Source: Aureimonas ureilytica (GTDB lineage: Bacteria > Pseudomonadota > Alphaproteobacteria > Rhizobiales > Rhizobiaceae). From it: DNA of 64,000 bases. Below, in pieces: positions 37,811 through 48,462 of this stretch. The stretch is taken from positions 1 to 64,000 of the forward strand of contig NZ_LDQA01000011.1 of assembly GCF_001475935.1 (NCBI RefSeq). Reading direction: 5' to 3'. The position numbers and the translations under genes were made by a program. Below the pieces are notes generated by a model that worked only from the letters and a program-made list of their open reading frames with translations, searched no databases and was not told the origin of the DNA. Every line of letters begins with the position of its first letter. The first letter of the stretch is position 1.

Positions 37811-39154
37811 TCAGGCCGCCGCCTCGGTGCGCGCGCGCATCGGCGCGTCGCCGCCCCGGCCGACATCGTGATACTGGAAGCCCTTGGCCTCCATGATCTC
37901 GCGCTTGTAGACATTGCGCAGGTCGAGAAAGACCCGGCCCGTCATGGCCGCACCGATCCGCTCCAGATCGAGCGCGCGGAACGTGTTCCATTCCGTCACC
38001 AGAACCACGGCATCCGCCCCGGCCGCGCAGTCATAGGCGTCGCTCGCGTAGGCCACGTCGTTCAGCACCAGCGCGGCCTGCCCCATGCCCTCGGGGTCGA
38101 AGGCGCGCACGTTCGCGCCGCCGTCTTGGAGCGCGGTGACGATGGCGAGCGAGGGCGCGTCGCGCATGTCGTCCGTGTTGGGCTTGAAGGTGAGGCCCAG
38201 CAGGGCCACCGTGCGCCCGCGCACGCTGCCGCCGAGCGCCTCGATCACGCGCCGCGCCATGGAGCGCTTGCGCTGGTCGTTGACGGCGGCCACCGTTTCC
38301 ACGATGCGCGAGGGCGCGCCGAAATCCTGCGCCGTCTTGATCAGGGCGAGCGTGTCCTTGGGGAAGCAGGAGCCGCCATAGCCCGGCCCGGCATGAAGGA
38401 ATTTCGCGCCGATGCGATTGTCGAGACCCATGCCGCGCGCCACGTCCTGCACGTTGGCACCGACCTTCTCGCAGAGATCGGCCATCTCGTTGATGAAGGT
38501 GATCTTGGTCGCCAGAAAGGCGTTGGCGGCGTATTTGGTGAGCTCCGCCGTGCGCCGGCTGGTGTGCAGGATCGGCGCGCTGTTGAGATAAAGCGGGCGA
38601 TAAACCTCGTTCATCACCTCGCGCGCCCGCGCGTCGTCGGAGCCGACCACGATGCGGTCCGGCCGCTTGAAATCGTCGATCGCCGCGCCTTCGCGCAGGA
38701 ATTCGGGATTGGAGACGACCTGGAAATCGGCGTCTGGGCGCAACTCGCGCACGATGCGCTCCACCTCGTCGCCCGTGCCGACCGGAACGGTGGACTTGGT
38801 GACGAGCACGGTATGGCCCCGCAGCGCATGGGCGATGTCGCGCGCGGCGGCATAGACATAGGTCAGATCGGCGAACCCGTCGCCGCGCCGTGAGGGCGTG
38901 CCGACCGCGATGAACACGACCTCGGCCTCGGCGACGGCAGCCGACAGATCGGTGTCGAAGGACAGACGCCCCGCCGCCATGTTGGAGGCCACCAGCCCGT
39001 CCAGGCCCGGCTCGAAGATCGGAATGCGCCCCTCGCGCAGGGCCGAAATCTTGTTGGCGTCTTTATCCACACAGCGCACGGCGTGGCCGAAATCGGCAAG
39101 GCAAGCGCCAGACACGAGTCCGACATAGCCGGAACCGACAATCGCGATCTTCAT
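37811..39154 (-). CDS. ugd: UDP-glucose 6-dehydrogenase
   Basis: 447 residues. [23 protein letters not shown] is the N-terminal NAD fold; catalytic Cys is in [13 protein letters not shown]; the C-terminal domain has [17 protein letters not shown]. It makes UDP-glucuronate, the precursor for the UXS and the 4-epimerase in this locus. First gene of the minus-strand operon that runs down to 29445. ATG 39154 is preferred to the ATG four codons upstream because the fold starts there. Confidence 0.94.
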   Translation of the reverse strand: MKIAIVGSGYVGLVSGACLADFGHAVRCVDKDANKISALREGRIPIFEPGLDGLVASNMAAGRLSFDTDLSAAVAEAEVVFIAVGTPSRRGDGFADLTYVYAAARDIAHALRGHTVLVTKSTVPVGTGDEVERIVRELRPDADFQVVSNPEFLREGAAIDDFKRPDRIVVGSDDARAREVMNEVYRPLYLNSAPILHTSRRTAELTKYAANAFLATKITFINEMADLCEKVGANVQDVARGMGLDNRIGAKFLHAGPGYGGSCFPKDTLALIKTAQDFGAPSRIVETVAAVNDQRKRSMARRVIEALGGSVRGRTVALLGLTFKPNTDDMRDAPSLAIVTALQDGGANVRAFDPEGMGQAALVLNDVAYASDAYDCAAGADAVVLVTEWNTFRALDLERIGAAMTGRVFLDLRNVYKREIMEAKGFQYHDVGRGGDAPMRARTEAAA

Positions 39155-39352
39155 GAAGGGGCTCACTACGACAGGGAAATAAAGATTAGACGTGCCTGCC
39201 GCTTCGGCCGGCTCCGTACTTCCTAAACGCCACTCTAGATGGTTCTTTTCCTACATCACCCAATCCATGGTCAAGTGCGGTGCAGCAATATTATTGTATT
39301 TTTCGTAATATATACTTCTATATAGGAATTCATATACATGATGTAGGATTGC
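39155..39352. promoter_or_regulatory. divergent promoter region between ugd and the RTX/GH16 gene
   Basis: About 200 bases, AT-rich from 39240 to 39350. It must contain the promoters for the ugd operon (leftward) and the RTX glycanase gene (rightward). No clear consensus was identified. Confidence 0.5.
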
Positions 39353-42300
39353 TTGTTTAAAATTGATACGCGCAGCTTGGTAATCTCTACCGACATCGCT
39401 GCGAGGATCGGAGCCATCATCACGAATGGAACGATCGACCGCGCCCCCCGGCGCTCGATCGCTGCGGGAGACAAGGCCTTGCCAACGCAGACCGATCCGA
39501 CGAACACCGGCACACCCGCCAACAGTCTGACAGCCGAGATCGCGGCGGCGCTCGCCAACCTGGCGCGCTCCCAGGCGGCGGAGGCGACCGGGCGTCCCGT
39601 CGCCTGGCGCTATGCCGACACGGCGGGCACGGCCGTATCGGGCACCGCGCGCGCCGACGAAATCCGCGGCGGTGCCAACACGGTCCTGTCCGGCGGCGAA
39701 GGCGATGATGTCTATATTGCCTGGAACCAGACGACGCGCATCATCGAAAAGGCCGGCGAAGGCATCGACACGGTCAAGACCTGGGCCTCGTCCTTCACGC
39801 TCGACAACACGCAGTCGATCGAAAATCTCGTGCTGGCCGGCACGGCCAACTCGTCTGGCACGGGCAACGATCTCGACAATGTGCTCACCGGCAACAGCGG
39901 CGACAATATCCTGAACGGCGGGCGCGGCAACGATGTGCTGATCGGCGGCGGCGGGCGCGACACGTTCGTGATGCAGAAGGGCGGCGGCCAGGATGTGGTG
40001 CGCGACTTCGCCGCATCGGGTGCCTCGGCCGACAAGCTGCTGATCGAGAACACGGGTTTCGCAAGCTTCGCGCAGTTGAAGGAGCGGATCGTACAGGTCG
40101 GCGCCGACACGCTGGTGCTGCTGGAGGAAGGCGACGCCGTTCTCCTCAAGGGCGTGAACTCGGGCGACCTGACGGAGGCGAACTTCGCCTTCAAGCCCAG
40201 CGCCACGACCTCCTCCCCCGTCCAGAAGGATGCTGCCCCTGTCGAGACCCCTGCTCCCCAGACCGTCGTGATCGCCCCCTCGGCCCTCACGGAAAAGCTC
40301 CTGGCGGTGTCCGGCGGGCCGGGCGCATGGCTCAGCGCCAAGACCGCCAATGGCAGCCTTCAGGGCGGCGCGGGCAACGACCAGCTGTCGGCCCAGGCCG
40401 CCTCCGTGACGCTCATCGGCGGGGCGGGCGACGACACCTATATCGTCAACCCGACGACGCGCATCGTCGAGAAGGCCGGCGAAGGCATCGACACGGCGCA
40501 GAGCTGGTACAGCTACAAACTCCCCGGTGACCAGTCGATCGAGAACCTCACGTTGATGGGCTCGGGCGCGATCGACGGCACGGGCAACGATCTCGACAAC
40601 ATCATCACCGGCAACGACGCCAGCAACGTGCTGGAAGGCGGCCGGGGTGCGGACACGTTGACCGGCCGGGGCGGCAGCGACACGTTCGTCGTCATCCAGG
40701 GCACCGGCACCAAGACCATCACCGACTTCACCGTCAGCGGTCCGGCCGCCGACACACTGCGCATCGACGGCGCGTCGTTCGGCAGTTTCGCGGCCCTCAA
40801 GCAGCGCATGGTGCAGGTCGGCGCGGACACGCATATCGACCTCGGCGGGCGCGAGGGCGTCATCCTCAAGGGCGTGGCGATCGGCAGTCTCTCGGCCGCC
40901 AATATCCGCCTCGTCAACGTCGCCGATACGATCATCGGCACGGCCGGCGTCGACACGCTGGACGGGGGCGACGGCAACGACACGTTGACGGGCGGCGCCG
41001 GGCGCGACGCCTTCGTGATCGCCAAGGGCAACGGGTCCGACACGATCACCGATTTCGCGGCCGGGTCGCAGGGCGACTTTCTCGATCTGAAGGGCTTCGC
41101 CTTCGAGAGCTTCGAGGCCTTCCGCGCCGGGGCGACGCAGGTCGGCGCGGACACGGTGATCGCGCTGGGTGGGGGCGAGACGCTGACTCTGAAGGGCGTC
41201 ACCGCCTCCAAGCTGGTGGCCGAAAACGTCCTGTTCGAGAACGCGCTGCCCCTCACCGGCTCGTCGGGCGCCACCTTTTCGTCCAGCACCGCTGGCGCCA
41301 GCGTCAACGGGTCGGCCGGCAACGACTACATGATCGCCACGGCCAGGAACGTGACGCTCATTGGCGGCTCCGGCGACGACACCTATGTGGCCTCCGACAC
41401 CACCATCAAGATCGTGGAGAAGGCGGGCGGGGGCATCGACACGGTGCTCAGTTGGAACGACATCGGCTTCGCCCTGCCGAGCGGCCAGTCCGTCGAGAAC
41501 GTGACCCTGATGGGCAAGGCGAACTCTTCGGCCATCGGCAACGAACTCGCTAATCTCGTCACCGGCAATGACGGCAACAATGTCCTGAACGGCAAGGGCG
41601 GAAACGACGTCCTCTCCGGCAAGGGCGGGGCCGACACGTTCGTCGTCGCGCGCGGCGAAGGCTCGGACCTGATTACCGACTTCTCCTCCACGGAGGGCGA
41701 TCGCATCCGTCTCGACGGCTCGCGCTTCAAGAGCTTCGCGGAACTGAAGGGCGCGATCAGCCAGGTCGGCACCAACAGCTTCATCGCGCTCGGCGAGGGG
41801 CAGACGCTGACGTTGCAGAACACGGTGGCGAGTTCGCTTTCGGCCAAGGACTTCGTCTTCGACCTCGACAAGAGCGGGATGGTTCAGACCTTCCGCGACG
41901 ATTTCAACAGCTTCTCGCGCTTCGACGGCACGGGTGGCACCTGGCGCACCCAGTTCGAATGGGGCGGCGTCAACGCCTATACGCTGAGCTCCAACGGCGA
42001 GGGGCAGCTCTATGTCGACAATACGTTCAAGGGCCTGCCCGGCAAGGAAGCGGCCGCTCCCCTCGGCCTCAACCCGTTCTCGGTCCAGAACGGCGAGCTG
42101 ACCATCACGGCCAAGGCCCTCCCCGCCTCCGTGTCGGGGTCGACCGGAAACTTCCAATACATGTCCGGCCTCATGACCTCGGAGGCCACCTTCGCCCAGA
42201 CCTACGGGCATTTCGAGATGAAGGCGACCCTGCCGCAGGGCGCGGGCGCCTGGCCGGCCTTCTGGCTGCTGCCGGTCAACAACACCTGGCCGCCCGAACT

Positions 42301-43861
42301 CGACGTGATGGAAATTTTCGGCGACCAGCCGGGCGCGGTGCATTTCGACGCCCATTCGGCCAGCGACGGCATGAACAAGGGCAATTACGGCCTCGTGGGC
42401 GACCTTTCGGGCTCGCACACGTTCGGCGTCACCTGGACGCCCTACACGCTGACCTATTTCGTGGACGGGCACGAAATGCTGACGGTGGACACGCCGTCCG
42501 ACATGAACAGCGCCATGTACATGCTCGCCAATATCGCGGTCGGCGGGCTGGCCGGCGAGCCGGGGAAGGATTTCCTGGCGCAGATGAAGATCGACTCGAT
42601 CTCCGCCTATCAGCTCAGCGACTATACGCTCGCCCATTACACGCTGAAGACATCGGCAACGCCAACCACGACCATCACCGGCACGAGCGCCAGCGAAACG
42701 CTCAATGGCACGGCCGGGGCCGACCGGATCGACGGCGGCGCGGGCGTGGACACGCTGGTCGGCGGGCTGGGCGACGACACCTATATCGTGCGCAATGGCT
42801 CCACCAAGATCGTGGAGGCGAGCGGCGGTGGCATCGACACGGTGCGCTCCGAGGTCTCCTTCACGCTTTCCGCTTTCGTGGAGAACCTGACGCTGACCGG
42901 CTCCGCCAACATATCGGCGACCGGCAATTCCCAGTCCAATATCCTGATCGGCAATGCCGGCGACAATGTCCTCAACGGCATGGGCGGCAACGATATCCTG
43001 ACCGGGGGCGCCGGTCGCGACACGTTCGTGATCGGCAAGGATGCGGGCTCCGACATCATCACCGATTTCGAGGCCGGGAAAGGCGCGGGCGATGTGGTCC
43101 GGCTCGACGCCTCGCCCTTTTCGAGCTTCGCGGACGTGAAGGGCGCGATGACGGAGGTCGGTGCCGACGTTCACCTCGCCCTGTCGCCCTACGAGACGCT
43201 GGTGTTCCGCAATCACAAGATCGCGGATTTCGCCGCCGACGACTTCCAGCTGCCCGCCGCCCCGCCCGTCAGCGCCGGCTACAGCCTGAACGTGACGGGC
43301 ACGAGCGGCGCGGACCGCCTTGTCGGCTCGGGCTCCAACAATCTCATGGACGGCAAGGGCGGCAACGACACGCTGATCGGCGGACGCGGCGACGACACGT
43401 ACCGCGTCTATGCCGGCGACAAGGTGACGATCATCGAGAAGCCCGGCGAGGGCGTCGACACGGTGGAGACCTACGCCTCCTTCACGCTGCCCGACAATGT
43501 CGAGAACCTGACGGCCATGACCTGGAACGTCTCGCTGACGGGCAATGCCATGGCCAACCGCATCACCGGCCATGGCGGCGCGGAAATTCTCAACGGCAAG
43601 GGCGGCGACGACTGGCTGACGGGCGGCGGCGGCAACGACATCTTCGTCTTCGAAAAGGGCTCGGGCTTCGACACGATCACCGATTTCCACGCGGCCGGCA
43701 CGGGCAAGGAGCACGACACGATCCGGCTGGTCGGCTTCGGCAGCGGCGCGACGCTGACCCATGAGGGCGATGTCTGGACCGTGCATCACACTGGGGGCAC
43801 AGACTCGTTCCGCACGCTCGGCGTCGAAGCGCTCGACGCCAGCGACGTGGTCTGGGCCTGA
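39353..43861 (+). CDS. large RTX protein with an internal GH16 glycanase domain (ExsH-like)
   Basis: 1,502 residues, no signal peptide, which fits type I secretion. Four haemolysin-type calcium-binding modules precede (approx. 39630-40190, 40350-40915, a short one 40930-41245, 41300-41865) and two follow (42675-43235, 43300-43858) a GH16 domain at about 41880-42620. Repeats show GGxGxDxx-type nonapeptides, each module ending in a DTFVxxxGxGSDxITDF-like segment. The GH16 active site is ELDVMEIFG (E, D, E near residues 982-987). ExsH-type enzymes cut the exopolysaccharide during or after synthesis. The start is TTG at 39353, since an in-frame stop lies at 39344 and no ATG or GTG precedes the repeats. 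Confidence 0.87.
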   Translation: MFKIDTRSLVISTDIAARIGAIITNGTIDRAPRRSIAAGDKALPTQTDPTNTGTPANSLTAEIAAALANLARSQAAEATGRPVAWRYADTAGTAVSGTARADEIRGGANTVLSGGEGDDVYIAWNQTTRIIEKAGEGIDTVKTWASSFTLDNTQSIENLVLAGTANSSGTGNDLDNVLTGNSGDNILNGGRGNDVLIGGGGRDTFVMQKGGGQDVVRDFAASGASADKLLIENTGFASFAQLKERIVQVGADTLVLLEEGDAVLLKGVNSGDLTEANFAFKPSATTSSPVQKDAAPVETPAPQTVVIAPSALTEKLLAVSGGPGAWLSAKTANGSLQGGAGNDQLSAQAASVTLIGGAGDDTYIVNPTTRIVEKAGEGIDTAQSWYSYKLPGDQSIENLTLMGSGAIDGTGNDLDNIITGNDASNVLEGGRGADTLTGRGGSDTFVVIQGTGTKTITDFTVSGPAADTLRIDGASFGSFAALKQRMVQVGADTHIDLGGREGVILKGVAIGSLSAANIRLVNVADTIIGTAGVDTLDGGDGNDTLTGGAGRDAFVIAKGNGSDTITDFAAGSQGDFLDLKGFAFESFEAFRAGATQVGADTVIALGGGETLTLKGVTASKLVAENVLFENALPLTGSSGATFSSSTAGASVNGSAGNDYMIATARNVTLIGGSGDDTYVASDTTIKIVEKAGGGIDTVLSWNDIGFALPSGQSVENVTLMGKANSSAIGNELANLVTGNDGNNVLNGKGGNDVLSGKGGADTFVVARGEGSDLITDFSSTEGDRIRLDGSRFKSFAELKGAISQVGTNSFIALGEGQTLTLQNTVASSLSAKDFVFDLDKSGMVQTFRDDFNSFSRFDGTGGTWRTQFEWGGVNAYTLSSNGEGQLYVDNTFKGLPGKEAAAPLGLNPFSVQNGELTITAKALPASVSGSTGNFQYMSGLMTSEATFAQTYGHFEMKATLPQGAGAWPAFWLLPVNNTWPPELDVMEIFGDQPGAVHFDAHSASDGMNKGNYGLVGDLSGSHTFGVTWTPYTLTYFVDGHEMLTVDTPSDMNSAMYMLANIAVGGLAGEPGKDFLAQMKIDSISAYQLSDYTLAHYTLKTSATPTTTITGTSASETLNGTAGADRIDGGAGVDTLVGGLGDDTYIVRNGSTKIVEASGGGIDTVRSEVSFTLSAFVENLTLTGSANISATGNSQSNILIGNAGDNVLNGMGGNDILTGGAGRDTFVIGKDAGSDIITDFEAGKGAGDVVRLDASPFSSFADVKGAMTEVGADVHLALSPYETLVFRNHKIADFAADDFQLPAAPPVSAGYSLNVTGTSGADRLVGSGSNNLMDGKGGNDTLIGGRGDDTYRVYAGDKVTIIEKPGEGVDTVETYASFTLPDNVENLTAMTWNVSLTGNAMANRITGHGGAEILNGKGGDDWLTGGGGNDIFVFEKGSGFDTITDFHAAGTGKEHDTIRLVGFGSGATLTHEGDVWTVHHTGGTDSFRTLGVEALDASDVVWA

Positions 43862-44017
43862 TCGGCTCGGGGAGGCTCGGGGTGAACGTCCGGGCCTCCG
43901 CACGGTGATCGTCTCACCGCCGCGAGCCATCTCGTCCGCCCACCGGACAGCATGGGCGAGCAGGCGGCCGACCGAGGGAAGGCGCGCAAGCCGCCGGCCC
44001 GGGATCGCGGGAAGTCT

Positions 44018-45130
44018 CTATCCCGCCGCGCGGATCGCGGTTTCGATCACGCCCCAGAGCGGCTTTCGCTGGAATTGGGCGTCGAAGGCGAGCGGGCGCA
44101 GCGGACGCCCGTCCCGCCGCCGGCTCCAGTCGTAATACTGGTACCAGCTCTTGTCGTCCGTATAGCCCCAGGTCGTGATCGTGACGGGCTTGGCCTCGGC
44201 CATGACGCAGTCGAGATAGGTCTTGGCATGGTCGGCGGCGAGCCGGTCGCGTTCCGCCTCGTCGGCCGGCATGGCCGTGTCCTTCACGTCGAGCTCGGTG
44301 ATGGCGATCTTGTAGCCAAGGCTCACCACCTCCCGCGTGAAGGCCGACAGCCCGTCGAGATCGAGCCGCCCGGTTCCGTCGAGATGCGATTGGAACCCGA
44401 CGCAATCGACCTCGGCCTTCTGGTCCCGCAGGTGCCGCAGAAGCTTCAACAGACTGTCGCGCTTTCGCCGGTCCTCCGCCTTGGCATATTCGAACCCGTA
44501 TTCATTGTAGCAGAGCAACGCCTTCGGGTCGGCCTGCCGCGCCTGCGCAAAGGCGCGGGTCATGTAGTCGGGGCCGAGGCGCTGAAGATAGAGCGTGTCG
44601 CGCAACCCGTCCTCGCGCGGGCTTTTGGGGTCCACCTGCTCGTTGATCACGTCCCAGCGCACGACCTGCCCGCGAAAGCGCGAGACGGTATGGTCGATAT
44701 AGGTCGCCATCGCCTGCTCGAAGGCGGCGGGATCGTTCACGGACTTCAGCCAGTCGGGCACCGTCTGGAACCAGATCAGCGTATGGCCGACGAGGCCGAC
44801 CTTCTTCTCCGCAAGGTAACGCGCGAAAAGATCGAGCTTGGTGGTGTTGAAGACCTTCGGGCCCGGCTGGACAGCGCGCCAGTGGAACTCGTTGCCCGGT
44901 ACGCAGAGCGAGCATTCGGCGAAGAGCTGGTCCATATAGGCGCGATTGGCGGGAAATCGGCTCGCCGGCTCGCAAAGGCCGAAGGGAATGCCCGCCTTCT
45001 GCCCGGTTTCGCGCAGGCTCGGATGCGACGAGAGTGCCGCTCCGCTCTCGGCCGCCCTTGCCGGGCCGCCGGCCGTCGCCGCGCCCAGAAGCGCGACGCC
45101 GCCGCCGATGAACTGCCGCCGATCGAGCAT
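44018..45130 (-). CDS. GH10 endo-beta-1,4-glycanase (xylanase family), Tat-exported
   Basis: 370 residues. The N-terminus DRRQFIGGGVALLGAA is a twin-arginine signal, so it folds before export. GH10 marks: GNEFHWRAVQPGP, GHTLIWFQTVPDWL, acid/base E164 in WDVINEQVD, FQSHLDG, nucleophile E279 in ITELDVKD and TTWGYTDDKSWY. The family normally cuts beta-1,4-xylan; inside a polysaccharide locus it may instead trim the xylose-containing polymer. It converges with the RTX/GH16 gene. Confidence 0.92.
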   Translation of the reverse strand: MLDRRQFIGGGVALLGAATAGGPARAAESGAALSSHPSLRETGQKAGIPFGLCEPASRFPANRAYMDQLFAECSLCVPGNEFHWRAVQPGPKVFNTTKLDLFARYLAEKKVGLVGHTLIWFQTVPDWLKSVNDPAAFEQAMATYIDHTVSRFRGQVVRWDVINEQVDPKSPREDGLRDTLYLQRLGPDYMTRAFAQARQADPKALLCYNEYGFEYAKAEDRRKRDSLLKLLRHLRDQKAEVDCVGFQSHLDGTGRLDLDGLSAFTREVVSLGYKIAITELDVKDTAMPADEAERDRLAADHAKTYLDCVMAEAKPVTITTWGYTDDKSWYQYYDWSRRRDGRPLRPLAFDAQFQRKPLWGVIETAIRAAG

Positions 45131-45260
45131 CGCACCATCCCGTCCGCAAGAAGAGGAAAGCAGGCCCTGCCCGCCGCGATGGCATTCTTAACGAGTCATA
45201 TCGTCCGAATGAAGTCCAGATCCAGAAAAAGCCTGGAGACCTCAGTCCTCACAAATCCTC

Positions 45261-45286
45261 TATAGTATAGATGGATCGAAATTCCG
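45261..45286 (+). promoter_or_regulatory. shared motif, copy 2 (distal end of polysaccharide locus)
   Basis: Begins TATAGTATAGATGGA and ends AATTCCG, matching the stretch at 20613-20636. Downstream on the same strand are a possible 31-residue reading frame and then the convergent opp operon, so the motif may drive a small transcript. The region from 45181 to 45300 is AT-rich. Confidence 0.4.
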
Positions 45287-45366
45287 GCGATAACTATATC
45301 TCTCAACGAAGCCGCAGGGCGCGTCGACCTAAGGTCACCCCAAACAAGAACGCAGGGAGAACCGAC

Positions 45367-45462
45367 ATGCTGCTCTGGGCCATCGTCCATCTGGTCTCGG
45401 CGCTCGCCGTCATCGCGCTGTCCGACCACGCCTCATGCGAGGACAGGAGAGGAGCGGCCTGA
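45367..45462 (+). CDS. possible small membrane peptide
   Basis: 31 residues: a hydrophobic N-terminal helix (LLWAIVHLVSALAVIAL) and a short polar tail. GCAGGGAGA lies 7-15 bases upstream of the ATG, a strong ribosome site. It lies downstream of the shared TATAGTATAG motif. No homologue is recognised, and chance occurrence is possible. Confidence 0.4.
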   Translation: MLLWAIVHLVSALAVIALSDHASCEDRRGAA

Positions 45463-45477
45463 CGCCGCCCTTTCCGT

Positions 45478-46472
<995 letters not shown>

Positions 46473-46476
<4 letters not shown>

Positions 46477-47498
46477 GCGGCGATCCCGCCTTCGCCCGCC
46501 CGGCGGAAGCCGCGCTTCACCTCGTCCGGCAGGAAGCAGGCGACCTCTTGTGCGCCATCGGGCACGAGCGGCGGGCGCCCGGCGCAAGGCTCGAACCGAT
46601 AGCGGCAGCGCGGCGCGAAGGCGCAGCCTTGCATCGGCGCGCCGGAGGATGGCGGCAGGCCGGGAATGCCCGTCAGCCGCTCGGGCCTTGCACCCCGCAG
46701 CGGCGGGATCGAGTTGAAAAGCCCATGCGTATAGGGGTGACGTGGCGCGGAAAACAGCGCGCCCACCGGCCCGCTTTCCACGATGCGCCCAGCATACATG
46801 ACGGCCACCTTGTCGGCGATCTCCGACACGACGCCGAGATCATGCGTGACGAAAACCACCGCCGTGCCATGGTCGCGGCGCAGCCGGTCGATCAGATCGA
46901 GGATCTGCGCCTGCACGGTGACGTCGAGCGCCGTGGTCGGCTCGTCGGCGACGATGAGCTTGGGTTCGCAGGAGACCGCCATGGCGATGACGATGCGCTG
47001 GCGCATGCCGCCCGAGAGCTGGTGCGGATAGCGATCGAACACGCGCTTGGGGTCGGGAATGCCGACCTCGGCCAGAAGCCCTTCGGCCTTTTCGCGCGCG
47101 GCCCTTGCGGAAAGCTTCGTATGAGCGCGGATCTGCTCGACGATCTGCGCGCCGACCGTATGAACGGGTGTCAGCGCCGTCATCGGGTCCTGGAAGATCA
47201 TGGCCGCCTGCTTGCCGCGAATGCGGCGCAGACGCTTTTGCGACATACCGACGAGTTCTTCGCCCTCCAGCCGCACCGAGCCGGAAATCTCGGCGTTCGG
47301 GTCGAGGATCAGGCCGAGGACGGAGAGCAATGTCTGCGTCTTGCCTGAGCCGGACTCGCCGACGAGCCCCAGGACTTCGCCGGCCGAGACTTCCAGCGAC
47401 ACGCCTTCGACGGCGCGTACGAGGCCCCGCTCGGTGCGGAAGGCCACGCACAGATCGCGGATCGACAGAAGCGGTTCACGCACGGGCTCAACGGGCAT
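46473..47498 (-). CDS. oppD: oligopeptide/dipeptide ABC transporter ATPase (OppD/DppD type)
   Basis: 341 residues. Walker A GESGSGKT, AAMIFQDPMTALTPV (Q-loop), signature LSGGMRQR, Walker B LIVADEPTTALD, H-loop FVTHDLGVV, and the C-terminal Cys-rich extension CAFAPRCRYRFEPC. The N-terminus overlaps the oppB stop by 11 bases. Partner of OppF in the ATPase heterodimer. Confidence 0.92.
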
Positions 47499-48462
47499 CG
47501 CGCACCCTTGGATCGATCACGGCATAGAGCATGTCCACCAGCGCATTGGCGGCGACGACGAAGAACGAGGCATAGAGAACGGTGGTGAGGATCACCGGCA
47601 GGTCCAGCGTCTGGAGCGCGTCGTAGGTCAGCTTGCCGACGCCGCGCAGGCCGAACACGACCTCGGTGAGCAGCGCACCGCCGCCGATCAGCGCCCCGAA
47701 ATCGAGGCCGAACATGGTGACGAAGGCGATGAGCGAGGAGCGCACGCCGTGGCGCAGGAGAATGCGCCGCTCCGACAGGCCCTTGGCGCGCGCGGTGCGC
47801 ACGAAATCTTCCTGCAGCGTCTCGATCAGATCGGCGCGCAGGATACGCCCGTAAAGGCCGATATAGAGGATCGCGAGCGTGATCCAGGGAATGACGAGGG
47901 CGCGGAACCAGCCGACGGGATCGGTCAGAAGCGGCTTGTAGCCGAGCGGCGGCACCCAGGAGAAGAGGAACGTGTCGTGCATCCGGCTCTGGCTGAGGAG
48001 GTTCATGACCTCGCCCACCCAGAAGACGGGCATGGACACGCCGATGAGGCTCAGCGCCATCAGCGCCTTGTCGGTGATCGAGCCGCGCATGGCGGCCGCG
48101 ACGACGCCGACCAGGAGCCCGCCGACGATCCAGAGCACGGCCGCGCCGAAGACGAGCGAAAGCGTGACGGGAATGGCCTTGGTGACGGCCGGCACGACCT
48201 TCTGCCCCCGGTTCACGAAGGAGGTGAGGTCCTGCGTGATGAAGAGGCGCTTCATCATCACGGCGTATTGCACCGGCAGCGGCTGGTCGAGGCCGAAGCT
48301 CGCGCGCACCTGCTGCAGCGTTTCGGGCGACGCGTTGCGCCCCGCGATGCGCGCGGCGGGGTCCGCGCCGGGCGTCGCGAAGAAGATCAGGAACACGATG
48401 ACGCTGATGCCGAACATGACCGACACGAGCCTGATCAGGCGGGAGAGGATCGCGAACAGCAT
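47488..48462 (-). CDS. oppB: peptide ABC transporter permease (OppB/DppB type)
   Basis: 324 residues with six membrane segments. N-terminal LFAILSRLIRLVSVMFGISVIVFLIFF and the EAA-like loop RTARAKGLSERRILLRHGVRSSL are typical of the DppB/GsiC group. One-base overlap with the upstream permease gene. Confidence 0.92.
   Translation of the reverse strand: MLFAILSRLIRLVSVMFGISVIVFLIFFATPGADPAARIAGRNASPETLQQVRASFGLDQPLPVQYAVMMKRLFITQDLTSFVNRGQKVVPAVTKAIPVTLSLVFGAAVLWIVGGLLVGVVAAAMRGSITDKALMALSLIGVSMPVFWVGEVMNLLSQSRMHDTFLFSWVPPLGYKPLLTDPVGWFRALVIPWITLAILYIGLYGRILRADLIETLQEDFVRTARAKGLSERRILLRHGVRSSLIAFVTMFGLDFGALIGGGALLTEVVFGLRGVGKLTYDALQTLDLPVILTTVLYASFFVVAANALVDMLYAVIDPRVRDAR

Noticed and set aside
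39630-43858. CRISPR-like repeat array in the repetitive 40-43 kb region
   Set aside because: The repeats are in-frame calcium-binding protein repeats with variable spacing, not identical DNA repeats with unique spacers.
39251-43930. A 1,559-residue open frame antisense to the RTX/GH16 gene
   Set aside because: It is the mirror of a GC-rich repeat gene with strong codon bias; it is rich in Arg/Gly/Ala/Val/Asp with no domain, and runs across the true gene and both ends. The plus-strand frame has clear GH16 and RTX motifs.
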